From the NCBI GenBank assembly GCA_043772005.1, contig JAYVGP010000008.1:81723-145722 (forward strand): 64,000 nucleotides of DNA. The letters are read 5' to 3'. Both the position numbers and the translations under genes were made by a program. The notes below the pieces were generated by a model. The model ran no database searches and was not told where the DNA came from. It saw only the letters and a program-made list of their open reading frames with translations. Of the stretch, positions 32,708-43,256 are shown one piece after another. Each line of letters opens with the position of its first letter. The stretch's first letter is position 1. This DNA comes from JAYSSF01 sp043772005 (GTDB taxonomy: Bacteria > Patescibacteriota > Gracilibacteria > Absconditabacterales > Absconditicoccaceae).

Positions 32708-33595
32708 ATGACCTATTTTGAACTCATCTCAAATATACAATATCCCAAAAAAGCTCTCATCTTCAAACTTATTGAGTTTTATACTGGTAAGACCAAAGAT
32801 CAAATCCATCTTGAATATAATAACCCAATGGATAGTGATGTAGAGTATAGAGTAATTAATTGATACCGTCGCTATGTTGATGAGTGAGAACCATTAGAAT
32901 ACATTACTGATAATGTATCATTTTTAGGTAATCACTTTCATATTGATGGAAGGGCGTTGATTCCAAGACCTGAGACAGAATATATGATACAGAGTGTAGT
33001 CGAGGGGATGGCCAGCAAATGAAACAACAACATATTGATCGATGTGGGTACGTGATGTGGAGTATTGTGATTAAGTTCATTGCTCTTGGCTCCGCAAGCA
33101 TGGTCACATACATACCTCACTGATTATGAACCACAAATTATTGAACTTACGCGCAAAAATCTCGCTAGACATCAAGATGAAATCACAAATCACAAAGCAC
33201 AAAGCACAATAGAGTTAGTAACGGCTAGCATGCTCGACTGGGTGAGCTCAGAACATGTCTGACTACGAAATTCTTACGATAACATTGTGATAGTAGCGAA
33301 TTTACCTTATATCCCAGAGACAACATTCGATGAGAATGTTGATGAATCTGCCAAAAAGTGGGAGCCTCGTGAGGCGTTTGTATGAGGAGATGACTGACTC
33401 GACTGGTATAGGGTTATGTTTGGACAGTTGTTTGAGCTTCAGTCATGATGACTCACGACCCCAGTAACGATGTTCTTGGAGATGATGACATGGCAGATGG
33501 AGATCCTGGAGCGTGAGTTTGGTAGTCGTATTCAGTTTAGTGTTACCAAGACATTTCATTTTAATATTATTATTGTGCAAGGAATCATTAAATAA
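32708..33595 (+). CDS. prmC: Peptide chain release factor N5-glutamine methyltransferase PrmC
   Basis: 295 residues. The N-terminal helical domain is followed by GEPLEYITDNVSFLG (the family's PxQYI.G segment), IPRPETE (PRxxTE), the SAM loop IDVGTGCGVLGLS and the active-site ANLPYIPE (NPPY-type, here NLPY), and later WEPREAFVGGDDGLDWYR. PrmC methylates the Gln of GGQ in release factors. With UGA reassigned, only RF1 substrates would be expected. Located alone after the candidate small RNA, preceded by a repeated spacer sequence. Confidence 0.9.
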
Positions 33596-33660
33596 TGAAA
33601 AAATCCACTCTCAGTAATAGGATTGAATTTTATAATACTTAAAAAAATAGAATATGGTTT

Positions 33661-33825
33661 TTAGATGGCTGAATCAAAAAAATCCGGATATTCTTCCTCA
33701 ATAAGTTCAGTAATGTCTATCGCGTTTGTTGGGATAACTACCGTTGATTCAATATTTTCGTTTCCTATTACTGGACTAATTTCTTCATTAAAATTTGATT
33801 CTACAGGAGATTTTCATAATCACAT
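33661..33825 (-). CDS. Small acidic hypothetical protein (54 residues)
   Basis: With UGA as Gly the minus-strand frame gives MGLGKSPVESNFNEEIS, then NIESTVVIPTNAIDITELIEEEYPDFF, ending at UAA. The acidic composition looks protein-like. The plus strand of the same segment also has a 69-codon frame (33665-33874) but with a less natural composition. Tentative. Confidence 0.4.
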
Positions 33826-33914
33826 ATTATTTGATTGTTATAAAATAAATATTAGCTATAATGTAATTGTCTAACATCAGAAATCAAGACATTTATAAAT
33901 AAGTAATTATAATT

Positions 33915-34388
33915 ATGAAAATCCTTATCCTAGTTCGTCACGCACAAGCAGTAGATAAATCTCCAGTAATCTCTGATCATGATCGTCCTCTTACTAGCCA
34001 TTGAATCAAGCAAAGCAAAAAGCTTTCCAAGTTGCTCAAGAAGCTAGATATTGAGCCGGACCATGCGATATCTAGTACCGCCAACCGCTGTCATGATACA
34101 GCCAAGCAACTGTGCAAGAAATTTGATCTCAAGCTACATAGTGATGAGAACCTATTTTTCAAGGGAGTTGATCCTTATTTGGATGATATTACTACTGCCA
34201 CAGACAATATCCAGTCTCTTATGATTGTATGACACAATGATGACCTCACTGATCTTATCTCTCTACTTCTGCGTTGCAACTTCCCGCTCGTAGCAAAGTG
34301 ATCTGCGACAGTGATTGAGTTTGATGTGGAAAGTTGGACTGAAATCAAAAAAACACAATGAATTATTAAATATTACATTACGGCATAA
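33915..34388 (+). CDS. SixA-type histidine phosphatase
   Basis: 157 residues. The histidine-phosphatase superfamily RHG-like motif is at the start as ILVRHAQA (catalytic His9), with DHDRPLTSHG, then ISSTANRCHDTAKQL with the second Arg, and the later catalytic His in LMIVGHNDDL. In E. coli SixA dephosphorylates phosphohistidine; here the partner is unknown. It lies 19 bases before the RlmL-like methyltransferase, so they are probably cotranscribed. Confidence 0.85.
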
Positions 34389-34407
34389 TTATTTAGAAAA
34401 TATATTT

Positions 34408-35514
34408 ATGATGAAATACCTCCTCTCCACACCATATAACTGCGCACAAGCAGCCAAGACTGAACTCAAGCGTCTCGGGTATCCTCTGTCTCGTGTTATC
34501 ACTCCTACTACGCTCGAATTTGAGTGAGATGAGACTGTGATCGCTCGTGTCAATATCTGGAGTAGAGTAGCTAATAAGCTCTATCTGACTGTATGAGAGT
34601 CTCGTGCGATAACTCGAGATCATCTGTATGAGTGAGTATTATGAGCTCGTCGAGAATACTGGCTTAGTCCTGGACAGTGAGTTATCGTTACTGCAAGCTC
34701 AAAGCATAGCCAACTCACGAGTACTCCAACTATCCAATCAGTCAGTCAAAAAGCGATCTATGACAAAATTGGAAATAAAGAACAACTCGATATTAATGAA
34801 GATATCGCACCACTGGAAATTATGATCTCTATCGACCGCAATGAAGTAAGTATTTTACTCAATAGTAGTGGTTATAGTCTGCATCGTAGAGGATATCGTC
34901 TCGAAGCAGGAGCAGCGCCAATCAAGGAGAACCTTGCGGCAGCCATTATACTTGATAGTGGTTGGAAGTTCGATACACCATTATATGATATCTGCTGTGG
35001 TAGTGGTACGATCGCTATTGAAGCAGCGATGATCGCCAAAAATATTGCACCCGGATTACATCGCAATTTTGCGTTTCAGTCATGGGGATGGTATGACCAA
35101 AATCTGTACGCTCAGGAGATGAAAGCTGCCTATGATGCTCAGAGGTGGGATAAGCAACATACGATCACCGCCAGTGATATTGATCCTAATATGATCACTA
35201 TCGCTGAGGCTAATGCACAGCGTGCTGGTCTGACTGATGTGATTGTTTGGACTACCAAACCGTGTCAAGACTACTTGGATCAAGCGATGAGTGGGACTCT
35301 GGTATCTAATCCTCCATATGGAGATAGACTCAAACCGCATGACCTCAATCAGATCTATATCACATTTACCAGACTGTACCAGGAGCAAGATCTCAACTGA
35401 GGGATTATTACTAACTTTGATCGACACCCGCACTCCAAGCGAAGTCAGACTCCATATTATAACGGATCAGAGGAAGTTATCTGGTGGAAGAAAAAACTTA
35501 TAACAGAAAATTAG
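34408..35514 (+). CDS. RNA methyltransferase, THUMP-UPF0020 (RlmL/Trm11-like)
   Basis: 368 residues. The N-terminal half (LSTPYNCAQAAKTELKRLGYP) looks like the THUMP RNA-binding domain. LHRRGYRLEAGAAPIKENLAAAIIL and LYDICCGSGTIAIEAA are the typical UPF0020 start and SAM loop; LVSNPPYGDRL is the N6/N2 catalytic motif. Members modify guanosine N2 in rRNA or tRNA. UGA provides Gly in the linker and elsewhere. Two ATGs lie side by side; the second may be used. It ends in a 4-base overlap with the convergent minus-strand gene's simplest frame. Confidence 0.85.
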
Positions 35515-36374
35515 TATTTAGTCTGTAAGAGATTTTTTGACACAATAAATCAATAGATCAAAATCTTCAGGATTTCATTTATATAATTTTTTATTAAATT
35601 GAGCAGCCATAACTCATATATATATAACTGATTTAAAACGGTAACTAAAATATCTCATCAAAATTCCGAATACTGTTTGTTTTGTATATTAGATCTAATA
35701 TAATTAATCCGTTTTGTTATTGCGAAACAATTAGATGCAAATAAAGAGTTTGATGGATGAAGAATTCTATCTACCTCACCATAAGAAAAATAATTATATT
35801 TTGATTGATCTTCTTTCATAATTCATCGTAGAATAGACATCTCAGTTATAATTCATCATTGTATTCGTTCATGAGTTATAAGCATAGCATTTTTTTCATA
35901 ATCAATCAAATATCCTGCTCAATCGAGTAAATAGATAACTTCTTTTATAGAAACAAAATACTCAAATATCTCGCTATATATATCATTTTTTTGAAGAAAA
36001 TTAATATATATATCGAGTGAAAAATGCCTTCCCATTTCATAGGATGAGTATCATAAAGTATAGTCAAGGTGTGTGTGATACCTTTCAATAAAGTGACTAA
36101 TAATAATACCAATAAATGAATCTGAAATATGATCAATAGAATTTCCATCCATATAAGATAACTCAATGTAGTTATTAATAAATTGTAGTAGACAAGATCA
36201 ATCATGCAAACTCAGTTGAGCCATAAGCTTATTGGGATCATAATATGGATGTAGTCAACTTTTTTGTGTATCGGGTATTTTACCAGCGTTTAAGATATCA
36301 AATACTTCTTGAGAAGGGTAGATTTTATTGCACGACAATACAACTTGAGAAATAGTTTCTATGTTATCTATCAT
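35511..36374 (-). CDS. Hypothetical protein with probable frameshift near its C-terminus
   Basis: An open frame of 287 residues from ATG at 36372-36374 to UAA at 35511. It is rich in Tyr, Ile and Ser; no family recognised. Up to about residue 230 (near 35690) the sequence looks natural. From there the other frame, one base out, reads YTKQTVFGILMRYFSYRF, then KLYKGNPEDFDLLIYCVKKSL and ends at UAA 35518, and looks far more protein-like. A one-base error near the CAAAACAAAC run would explain it. In either case the gene converges on the RlmL-like gene. Confidence 0.5.
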
Positions 36375-36562
36375 GAGTATGAGTGTCAATAAATAAAGTG
36401 GCAGTATAAAAAAAATAATATATATAAATAGTGTTTTGTGTCAACTATTTAAAGAAAGTTTTTTTGTAAGGTTTTCCTCTCGATTTTCTTACTAAAAACT
36501 TTATACCCCATTAGGTTGTACTTATTAACCTTAATGACTTTAGAAATCTTATAATTAGAATC

Positions 36563-37321
36563 ATGGCTTGACACTCCAAATGGGCAAATATCAAACATCG
36601 TAAATCGAGAGAAGATGCGAAGAAATCACAATACTACGCCAAAGTAGGTAAACTCATCCAGATCGCTGCTCGTCAGTGACCCAATCCTGCGATGAACCCC
36701 GCTCTCGCTACCACACTCCTCAAAGCCAAACAATATAACCTCCCCAAAGAAGTCGTCCAGCGCGCTATCGAGAAGGGTAGTGGTACGGGAGAGGACAGTA
36801 ATCTGGAGATCATCTTCTATGAGTGATATGCGCCAGGTGGAATCGCTATCTACATCAAGTGTGTCACGGATAATACTAATAGATCTGCAGCCAATACTAA
36901 GACACTCCTCAATAAATACGGATGAGCTCGATGAGAGCCAGGCTCTGTTGCACGACAATTTGCCGAAAAAGGTGAGATCATCATTACAGGCCTGAAGATC
37001 AGCAAACAGGATAAAGGTAAGACAGTGGAAGAAGTCAGACCTTTTGATACTGAAACATTAGAGATGGATCTGCTCGAATATGATATTGAGGACTATGAGA
37101 TTGATACTGATACATGCAAAGTTGTGACGAGTAGAGAGAGTCTACTCACAGTGGCAGCAGATCTCGAGACCGCATGATACGCGATTGAGTCTTCAGAGCT
37201 AGTCTATATGCCGAGCAACATAATTGATCTGGATGATGCAGGTCGAGATAAGCTTGAGAGAGTGATCGATGCGCTTGAGTCCGATGATGACGTGGACACC
37301 GTATATCATAATGCAGGATAG
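36563..37321 (+). CDS. yebC: YebC/PmpR family protein
   Basis: 252 residues, full length. The hallmark start AGHSKWANIKHRK is present (UGA = Gly2), followed by RQGPNPAMNPALATTLLKAK, NLPKEVVQRAIEKGSG, FYEGYAPGGIAIYI and the GGARGEPGSVA segment. Members bind DNA and/or aid translation of proline-rich stretches. A TATAAT is seen at 36550-36555, only 7 bases before the ATG, so a nearly leaderless transcript is possible. The next gene is separated by about 120 bases. Confidence 0.93.
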
Positions 37322-37432
37322 ATTAATTAAATAATTGACATAATAATATTATATAAAACTACTTGCATTCTCTCCTCTCTTTTCTTATAAGAAAAAGAAT
37401 CTATTGTTTTTGATAGATATAGCTAAAAGAAA

Positions 37433-37442
37433 GGAGGTGTAA
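37433..37442 (+). promoter_or_regulatory. Strong Shine-Dalgarno site
   Basis: AAGGAGGTG lies 6-7 bases upstream of the ATG at 37446. It fixes the start of the 69-residue protein. Other start codons in this window rarely show more than a weak purine run. Confidence 0.75.
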
Positions 37443-37445
37443 AAA

Positions 37446-37655
37446 ATGAGCGATCAAAAGCCAATCCATATCAAAGAGACAATGCGAGACGATGGAACAA
37501 AATCCATAGTTTACGGAGAAAATCTTGATGACAGTGGACGAATCGGTGAACCTCATGGTCATATTGTAACTACTAAAAATAGTACAATTGACTACGTAAG
37601 GCGACCAGAAGACAGTAGGGATAATCCTCTGTTCGATTCTAAAAAAACAACATAA
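37446..37655 (+). CDS. Small hypothetical protein with an exceptional ribosome-binding site
   Basis: 69 residues, highly charged, without signal or membrane helix. All five glycines are GGN. The start is preceded by AAAGGAGGTG with 7 bases to the ATG, a near-perfect Shine-Dalgarno site, unlike almost all other genes here. No family recognised. A TTGCAT box (37363) followed 17 bases later by TATAAG may be its promoter, and a terminator follows, so it forms a single-gene, probably strongly translated unit. Confidence 0.65.
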   Translation: MSDQKPIHIKETMRDDGTKSIVYGENLDDSGRIGEPHGHIVTTKNSTIDYVRRPEDSRDNPLFDSKKTT

Positions 37656-37674
37656 GAAGTTATGATTTTTGTGT

Positions 37675-37704
37675 AACACCTAGGAAGAAATTCTTAGGTG
37701 TTTT
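37675..37704 (+). terminator. Intrinsic terminator after the strong-RBS gene
   Basis: AACACCTA...TAGGTGTT stem with an inner GAA-GAAA-TTC, followed by TTTT. Confidence 0.8.
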
Positions 37705-37770
37705 GCTATTTACTTGATTGATATCTTCGAATTAATATACTATAAATCATTTATAATCTACTATTACAAA

Positions 37771-38178
37771 ATGGAAAAAGAAAAAAAGGAATATTTATCT
37801 CACTTTCCTCAAGATCTTAACAATCACCTCAAAGATATTTATCCAAAATTATGCCAATCTATTGATATTAAAGATATAGTTGAAGTAAAAAGATATACAA
37901 TTATTTTTTATCAAGTATTGCTTGATATGTTTGTATTTGCTTGAGAGGATGATGGACTAATTATGGATGTAGGTATGTTTTGAACTTGATATTTTTTGGG
38001 TTATGATTTTGAATGAGAGATTGACCTATGATTATGAGTTTTACAAGATGAAATAGGATATTTATTTATGCATGAACTTGATTTACCTCCACATCATACA
38101 AGTTACAAATCATATGATGAACCTAAAAGGTTAGTAATAGAAAAACTACAGCAAGCAATTAAAATTCTACAAGAATAA
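37771..38178 (+). CDS. Hypothetical protein
   Basis: 135 residues. Starts MEKEKKEYLSHFPQDLNNHL and has a hydrophobic Gly-rich middle (GLIMDVGMFGTGYFLGYDFEGEIDLGLG), where many glycines are UGA. No family recognised. It lies 6 bases before the queA start, so it is probably cotranscribed with it. Confidence 0.6.
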
Positions 38179-38184
38179 AAAACA

Positions 38185-39372
38185 ATGACCTACAACCTCT
38201 CCGATTACAGTTATCATCTCCCTGAAAACCTGATCGCACAGCAACTTGTATCACCCGCAGATAGCTGTCGCCTCATGGTAGTAGACCAGTGAAAAATATC
38301 TCACCAGCATTTTACTGATATCACAAAACACTTCGATAGTGGAGATCTACTCATCTTCAATGATAGCAAAGTCGTCCCTGCTCGTGTGGCTCTCACATCA
38401 GCGGATATCATTACTCATAAGACTGGTAAAAATATTCCATTTATCATCGGTGAAGCAGAGATATTCTTCCTTCGTCAGTATAGTGATAACACTTTTGAAG
38501 CACTGGTCAGACGAGGTAAATGGTTTAAAACCTGATCGGTCGTCACAATCTGAAACTATCAGCTAACGATTGGTGATGTGACACTTGCGGGGAGACTAAT
38601 ACATTTGAATTCCCCCTTGAGAAAGGGGGATGGCGAAGCCAGGGGGATTTTACAATTCCTTCATGATCATGGCACGATTCCACTGCCACCGTATATCGCA
38701 GATGATGCATCCAAATATGATGACTATCAGCCTATCATAGCTCGTCAAGAGGGTAGTGTAGCAGCTCCGACTGCTGCGTTGCATTTTACCGATCAGTTAC
38801 TTGGACAGCTGTCTGACAAGTGAATACAGCAAGCAAGTGTGACCTTACATATCGGTATTGGAACATTTCGTCTCATCGACGTAGCAGATGTCCGTGATCA
38901 CGAGATCCATCGCGAGGTATGTCAGGTTTCTATCCAACTATTAATTCAGATTGCTCGTACGCACCTCAATAATAAGAAAATCATCGTCGTATGAACCACA
39001 AGCTGCCGCACGATCGAATCCCTACCGTATCTATACCTACATATTCGCAATCAAATTATACTGGAACCAGATATCCGTAAATATTGGGATAGCCTGGCTG
39101 AGAATCTTGTTGATTCAGGATATGTGGTTTGCCCACTCATCATGTGAGATACTATCCAATTCGAGACACAATTATATATGTATCCATGATTTCAATCTAA
39201 AATCCTTGACCATCTTGTGACTAATTTTCATCTTCCACAGTCGACGCTATTGCTCATGATTGCATCGCTCATCGGATATGATATACTAATCCAGTGCTAT
39301 AAAATAGCTATCCAACAAGAGTACCAATTCTATAGCTTTGGTGATGGAATGTTTGTGAAAAATATTAGATAG
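38185..39372 (+). CDS. queA: S-adenosylmethionine:tRNA ribosyltransferase-isomerase QueA (with in-frame repeat insert)
   Basis: 395 residues. QueA adds the epoxyqueuosine precursor's cyclopentane ring on tRNA. Motifs: YHLPENLIAQQ, GDLLIFNDSKVVPARV, GTIPLPPYI, RQEGSVAAPTAALHFT, VTLHIGIGTFRLID, VVGTTSCRTIES and VTNFHLPQSTLLLMI. At about residues 142-156 there is an insert encoded by a palindromic repeat (38609-38652), read as NSPLRKGDGEARG, just upstream of the GTIPLPPYI motif. Homologues do not have it. The gene otherwise looks intact. Confidence 0.93.
38609..38652. repeat. Palindromic repeat inserted in queA
   Basis: ATTCCCCCTTGAGAAAGGGGGATGGCGAAGCC with a following AGGGGGATTTT: an inner CCCCCTT / AAGGGGG stem plus an AGGGGGAT tail. 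It closely resembles the element at 42725-42766 inside the MoxR gene. It keeps the reading frame and adds about 14 residues to QueA. Confidence 0.85.
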
Positions 39373-39455
39373 TAATTATTAATAAGTATATGTAAATTAT
39401 ATTATATTATAAATAATAATATGTCTTTTTAATTATATAAAAAAAATAAGTATTT

Positions 39456-39484
39456 TTGACAATAGGTGAAAGTACACATAGAAT
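39456..39484 (+). promoter_or_regulatory. Near-consensus promoter for the secreted protein gene
   Basis: TTGACA at 39456 and TAGAAT at 39479 with exactly 17 bases between. The expected transcript starts about 28 bases before the ATG at 39520. Confidence 0.65.
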
Positions 39485-39519
39485 GTGTTAATGTTTTATT
39501 TGTCAATATTTCTTTAATC

Positions 39520-40140
39520 ATGAAAAAACTAACTCTTCTCTCTCTTGCCTTTGCTTTCTTTGCATTGGTGGGACTAAGTTCTAATCAAGCGTCTGCTGGT
39601 ACCTGATGTATCGGTACTGGAGCAAGTTGTTTTACTACAACTTCAGTACAGGTAGATATTTTACCTGGTAATATGTGTATCGGTAGTACTGGTACATTTA
39701 ACTTTGGTAGTTTTACAGCATCGTCAACATCACAGACAGTAAGTGGGTCATTTATTGGCTCAGGGGGGTATTTCTATGTAGATGATCTCAGAGGTTCTAA
39801 TTCAGGGTATTATACAACAGTCCAACTCAATGCCGACCTTACTGGGCCTTGAGCAAATACACTTCTCAGAACTGCTGTATTTATGAAGACTGCAGCTGTA
39901 GGTAGTGCCTGAGTTACATTGCTCGCAGGTGCTGCAAATACTAATGTTGTAATCCAAGCAGGTATGGCAGCATATCAGTCGTTGGATACAGCTAGACAAC
40001 TCATTGTCAGAAGTACAGCAGCCAATAATGGTTTGATCGGTCAATATGGCGTTCTCCCTCAGATGCAGATCATCATCCCAGCATATCAAGCAGTAGGTAC
40101 CTACACCGGAACACTAACTTATACGTTGTATACCAACTAA
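39520..40140 (+). CDS. Secreted beta-rich surface protein
   Basis: 206 residues. A signal peptide (KKLTLLSLAFAFFALVGLSSNQASA) with an A-x-A cleavage site is followed by a Thr/Ser/Gly-rich, Cys-containing (GTGCIGTGASCF, NMCIG) beta-sandwich-like region. The arrangement resembles WxL-type or CcpA-like secreted proteins, but I cannot assign a family. A near-consensus promoter and a strong terminator suggest independent, high expression. Perhaps a surface-layer or fibre component. Confidence 0.7.
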
Positions 40141-40166
40141 TCTAAGTAGCACTATATATTCTTACT

Positions 40167-40192
40167 AACCTTACCGATGGGTGAGGTTTTTT
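40167..40192 (+). terminator. Intrinsic terminator after the secreted protein gene
   Basis: Nine-pair stem AACCTTACC / GGTGAGGTT with a GATG loop, followed by TTTTT. It abuts the stop of pyrG on the other strand. Confidence 0.8.
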
Positions 40193-41885
40193 AATTCTTA
40201 CTCGCTCTGATCAACCCCACAAACAATGGATGAGGTCTTTCAAGTCTGGATGTAAACTCAGGATGAGCTTGTGTTGCGACGAAATATGGATGATCTTCAA
40301 TTTCGATAAACTCTACCAACCCAGATTCACGATCTGTACCTACAATCTGCAGTCATGCTTGCTTGAGTGATTCGACATACAGTGGATTGACTTCATAGCG
40401 ATGACGATGACGCTCGATGATGACCTCTCGACCGTACTCATGGCTCACACGATCAAACTCCTCATACAACTGGTCAGATCTACTACCATATTCCAAGATT
40501 GTTTCATAATTGCCCAGACGCATGGTGCCTCACTTGTTGATCATATCAGATTGCCCATCAAGGTACGCGATCACAGGATAGTCGCACTCAGGAGCAAACT
40601 CAGTACTATGTGCGCCACTCATTCCAGCTACATGTCTGGCAAACTCAATCACCGCTACCTGCAGACCAAGACATAATCACAGATATGGTACCGTATAAGT
40701 TCTACAGTATTCTGCCACCATGATTTTACCCTCCACACCTCTATGGCCAAATCATCATGGTACAACAAATCATTGAATCTGCTGACTTATGACAAGTTGA
40801 TCGAGTTGTTCAATATTTGTGATCTCTTCGGTGTTGACCCACTTGATGACGACCTTGGTATCCAACCATGCGCCAGCATGACGTAGCGCTTCTACGACGC
40901 TGATATATGCATCACATAATTCATTATATTTACCTGCAATAGCAATAATAACTTGATGAGTAGGTTGCACAAGACGAGCGACTTGCTCATTCCAATAGTC
41001 AAGATTTGGTTCAATAGATGGTAGTTTAAGTTTTTGTTGAATAATAGTATGAACTCACTGCTGCATGAGTTTATTGGGGACGTCATAGATTGTAGATACA
41101 TCAGCTCCCTCGATCACTGCTTCTTCATCGACATCACAGAACAGTGCAATCTTAGCTTTGGTAGACTGACTCATTGGATGAGATGTTCTACACATGATGA
41201 TATCGGGATGGATACCAAGTCTGGTGAGTTCCTTGACAGAGTGTTGGACCGGTTTGGTCTTGAGCTCGTCAGTCACCGCGAGGTAGATGAGCGGTACTAC
41301 ATGCACATACACCGTATTTTCCACTCATACGTTTTTACGCATTTGTCTGATTGCTTCAATGAAGTGCGGTCACTCAATATCTCCAATTGTGCCTCATACC
41401 TCTACCATTGTAATGTCATAGTGAAGTAACAGCGGAGCAGCAGTGAATCACTGATTTTGATACTCCTGGGTGGAAGGGGAATCCCCATGAGGGAGCATTT
41501 CATTGGAACGCACTAAGATTTTGATATAGTCTGTTATATGAGGAATAACCTGTACCGTCTTTCACAAAAAATCACCCCTACGTTCAGCGGCGATAATGTC
41601 TTGGTAGATTCTACCAGTGGTGATGGAGCTATTGCGATCGAGATTGATATCTAAGAATCTCTCGTAATGACCAAGATCAAGATCGGTCTCGAATCAGTCA
41701 GCCGTCACAAATGTCTCACCATGCTCATAAGGCGACATCGTACCTGCATCGACTTGCAGATAGGGGTCAAGCTTGATAGCATTGACATGCAGTCCACATC
41801 CGACTAGTAATTTACCAATACTCGCAGCGGTGATACCTTTACCAATACCAGAAATCACACCACCGGTCACAAATACATACTTCAT
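40191..41885 (-). CDS. pyrG: CTP synthase PyrG
   Basis: 564 residues, full length. It makes CTP from UTP using glutamine. N-terminal synthetase domain: YVFVTGGVISGIGKGITAASIG (P-loop), KLDPYLQVDAGTMSPYEHGE, EVGGTIGDIEGPHF, VPLIYLAVTDELKTKPVQHSV. C-terminal glutaminase domain: VVPGGFGHRG, YLGLCLGLQ with the catalytic Cys, and the His/Glu pair in ATQAHPEF. Many family-invariant glycines (GFxxGVxG...) are UGA, e.g. in VPGGFG. It is divergent from the MoxR gene with about 100 bases between. Confidence 0.95.
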
Positions 41886-41987
41886 TGCTTTTTGTTATGG
41901 GATAATACTCACCATACTGATTGAGTGCCGAAATTCAAGATCGAGTTTTTTACTTTATTTCATCAAGCAAATGATTACAGTGATGCT

Positions 41988-42995
41988 ATGAGTTCAGAAC
42001 GCATCAATTTATATACATTAATCGCTATTACGGCGTTCATTCTACTCACACTTGGAAGAGTATTGTGGGTATATTTTGGCTTCTGGAAAAGAGATAGTAA
42101 AATCAAAACAAATACAACTCCTAAAAAAGAGGTAAAAGAAATTACCATCTCTCATCCAACCATCTCCAAACTCTACGAGCAGTATAGCCAAACCATGATA
42201 GGTCAGCAAGATGTATTTATCTGACTCATATGATGTTGGCTCGCAAGTGGTCATTGTCTCCTCACTGGTCTACCTGGTACTGGCAAAACACAGGCAGTCA
42301 AGACATGGATCGAGTTACTATGACTGGATATGGGTAGAGTACAGGGTACAAGTGACCTGCTCCCTGCAGACATCACTGGATCACCCATCTATAATCCTAA
42401 AACTTCAGAGTTTGATACTGTCTTTGGTCCTATTATGCATGAGTGTGTGCTCGTCGATGAGATCAATCGTATGCCGAGCAAAACACAATCTGCACTCCTG
42501 CAAGCCATGGCAGAGTGACACATCGTGATCGGTCAAGAAACGTATAAATTACCACAGCACTTCACTGTCTTTGCAACACAAAATCCACATGATCGTGTGG
42601 GTACATTCCCATTACCACAGGCACAACTGGATAGATTTATGTGTCAGATCATCGTGCAACCAGCAAATCTTGAACAACAGGGTAAGATTCTTAACCAAAT
42701 AAACAAAAATCCGATAGCAAAGGAGATCCCCCTTAATAAAGGGGGTAGTCGTAGACCGGGGGATTTGTCCCTACAGCAAATAATCCAAGAATATAATCAA
42801 ATCGCCGTCCCCGAGTCCATCACCTCATCAGTCGCTCAGCTTCTCCAAGATCAGTGACTCTCATCCAGAGCCGGACAACATATCATCGCATTTGCACGTG
42901 CACTAGCTCTCATGGGCAATAAGAGACAAGTGGATCAGTCAGATATTCAGATAAGTTTAGACTATACAGTTAAACATCGTCTTTATAATAAGTAA
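41988..42995 (+). CDS. MoxR-family AAA+ ATPase with N-terminal membrane helix
   Basis: 335 residues from the ATG at 41988 (a GTG at 41925 would add 21 residues). The N-terminus (NLYTLIAITAFILLTLGRVLWVYFG) is a transmembrane helix, unusual for MoxR proteins. The AAA+ core shows LLTGLPGTGKTQAV (Walker A), GRVQGTSDLLPADITGS, VLVDEINRMPSKTQSALLQAMAE (Walker B) and the sensor ATQNPHDRVGTFPLPQAQLDRFM. At residues about 247-260 a repeat-derived insert (42725-42766) reads IPLNKGGSRRPGDL. Known partners of MoxR are VWA proteins; none is adjacent. Confidence 0.88.
42725..42766. repeat. Palindromic repeat inserted in the MoxR gene
   Basis: GATCCCCCTTAATAAAGGGGGTAGTCGTAGACCGGGGGATTT: CCCCCTT / AAGGGGG hairpin plus a GGGGGATTT tail. 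It matches the structure of the copy in queA (38609-38652). The frame is kept through it. Confidence 0.85.
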
Positions 42996-43001
42996 CAACA
43001 A

Positions 43002-43208
43002 ATGAATTATCTTACAAATTATCTGCTATTATTAATTTTAATAGCGATCCTTGGTGTTCTGCTATACTCTCAATGAGAAAATAAAAATAATAAACTCTTA
43101 AAGCTATTTTGAATAACAATAGCATTAATAGGTGGTTTATGAACAACCGTTATAATCTTATTTCCAATAATTGTATTTTTACGAGTGATCATAAGTTATT
43201 GAAAATAG
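43002..43208 (+). CDS. Small membrane protein with two transmembrane helices
   Basis: 68 residues: MNYLTNYLLLLILIAILGVLLYS forms the first helix, a short polar Asn/Lys loop follows, then GITIALIGGLGTTVIILFPIIVFLRV forms the second. Several glycines are UGA. No family recognised. It lies 6 bases after the MoxR gene, so the products may act together. Confidence 0.6.
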
Positions 43209-43223
43209 TCACTAAAACATTAC

Positions 43224-43243
43224 AAACTTTATGAACCTTACAA
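43224..43243 (+). repeat. Dispersed intergenic spacer repeat, copy 2
   Basis: Identical to the 20-mer at 32673-32692 (AAACTTTATGAACCTTACAA). It is followed by CTTTATAAACCTC, so the ATG at 43257 lies 13 bases downstream. Confidence 0.7.
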
Positions 43244-43256
43244 CTTTATAAACCTC

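Noticed and set aside
33665..33874. Plus-strand frame of 69 codons after prmC
   Set aside because: The opposite strand gives a more natural acidic protein with a start and stop under table 25; the plus frame has unusual Ser/Ile-rich composition and no upstream signal.
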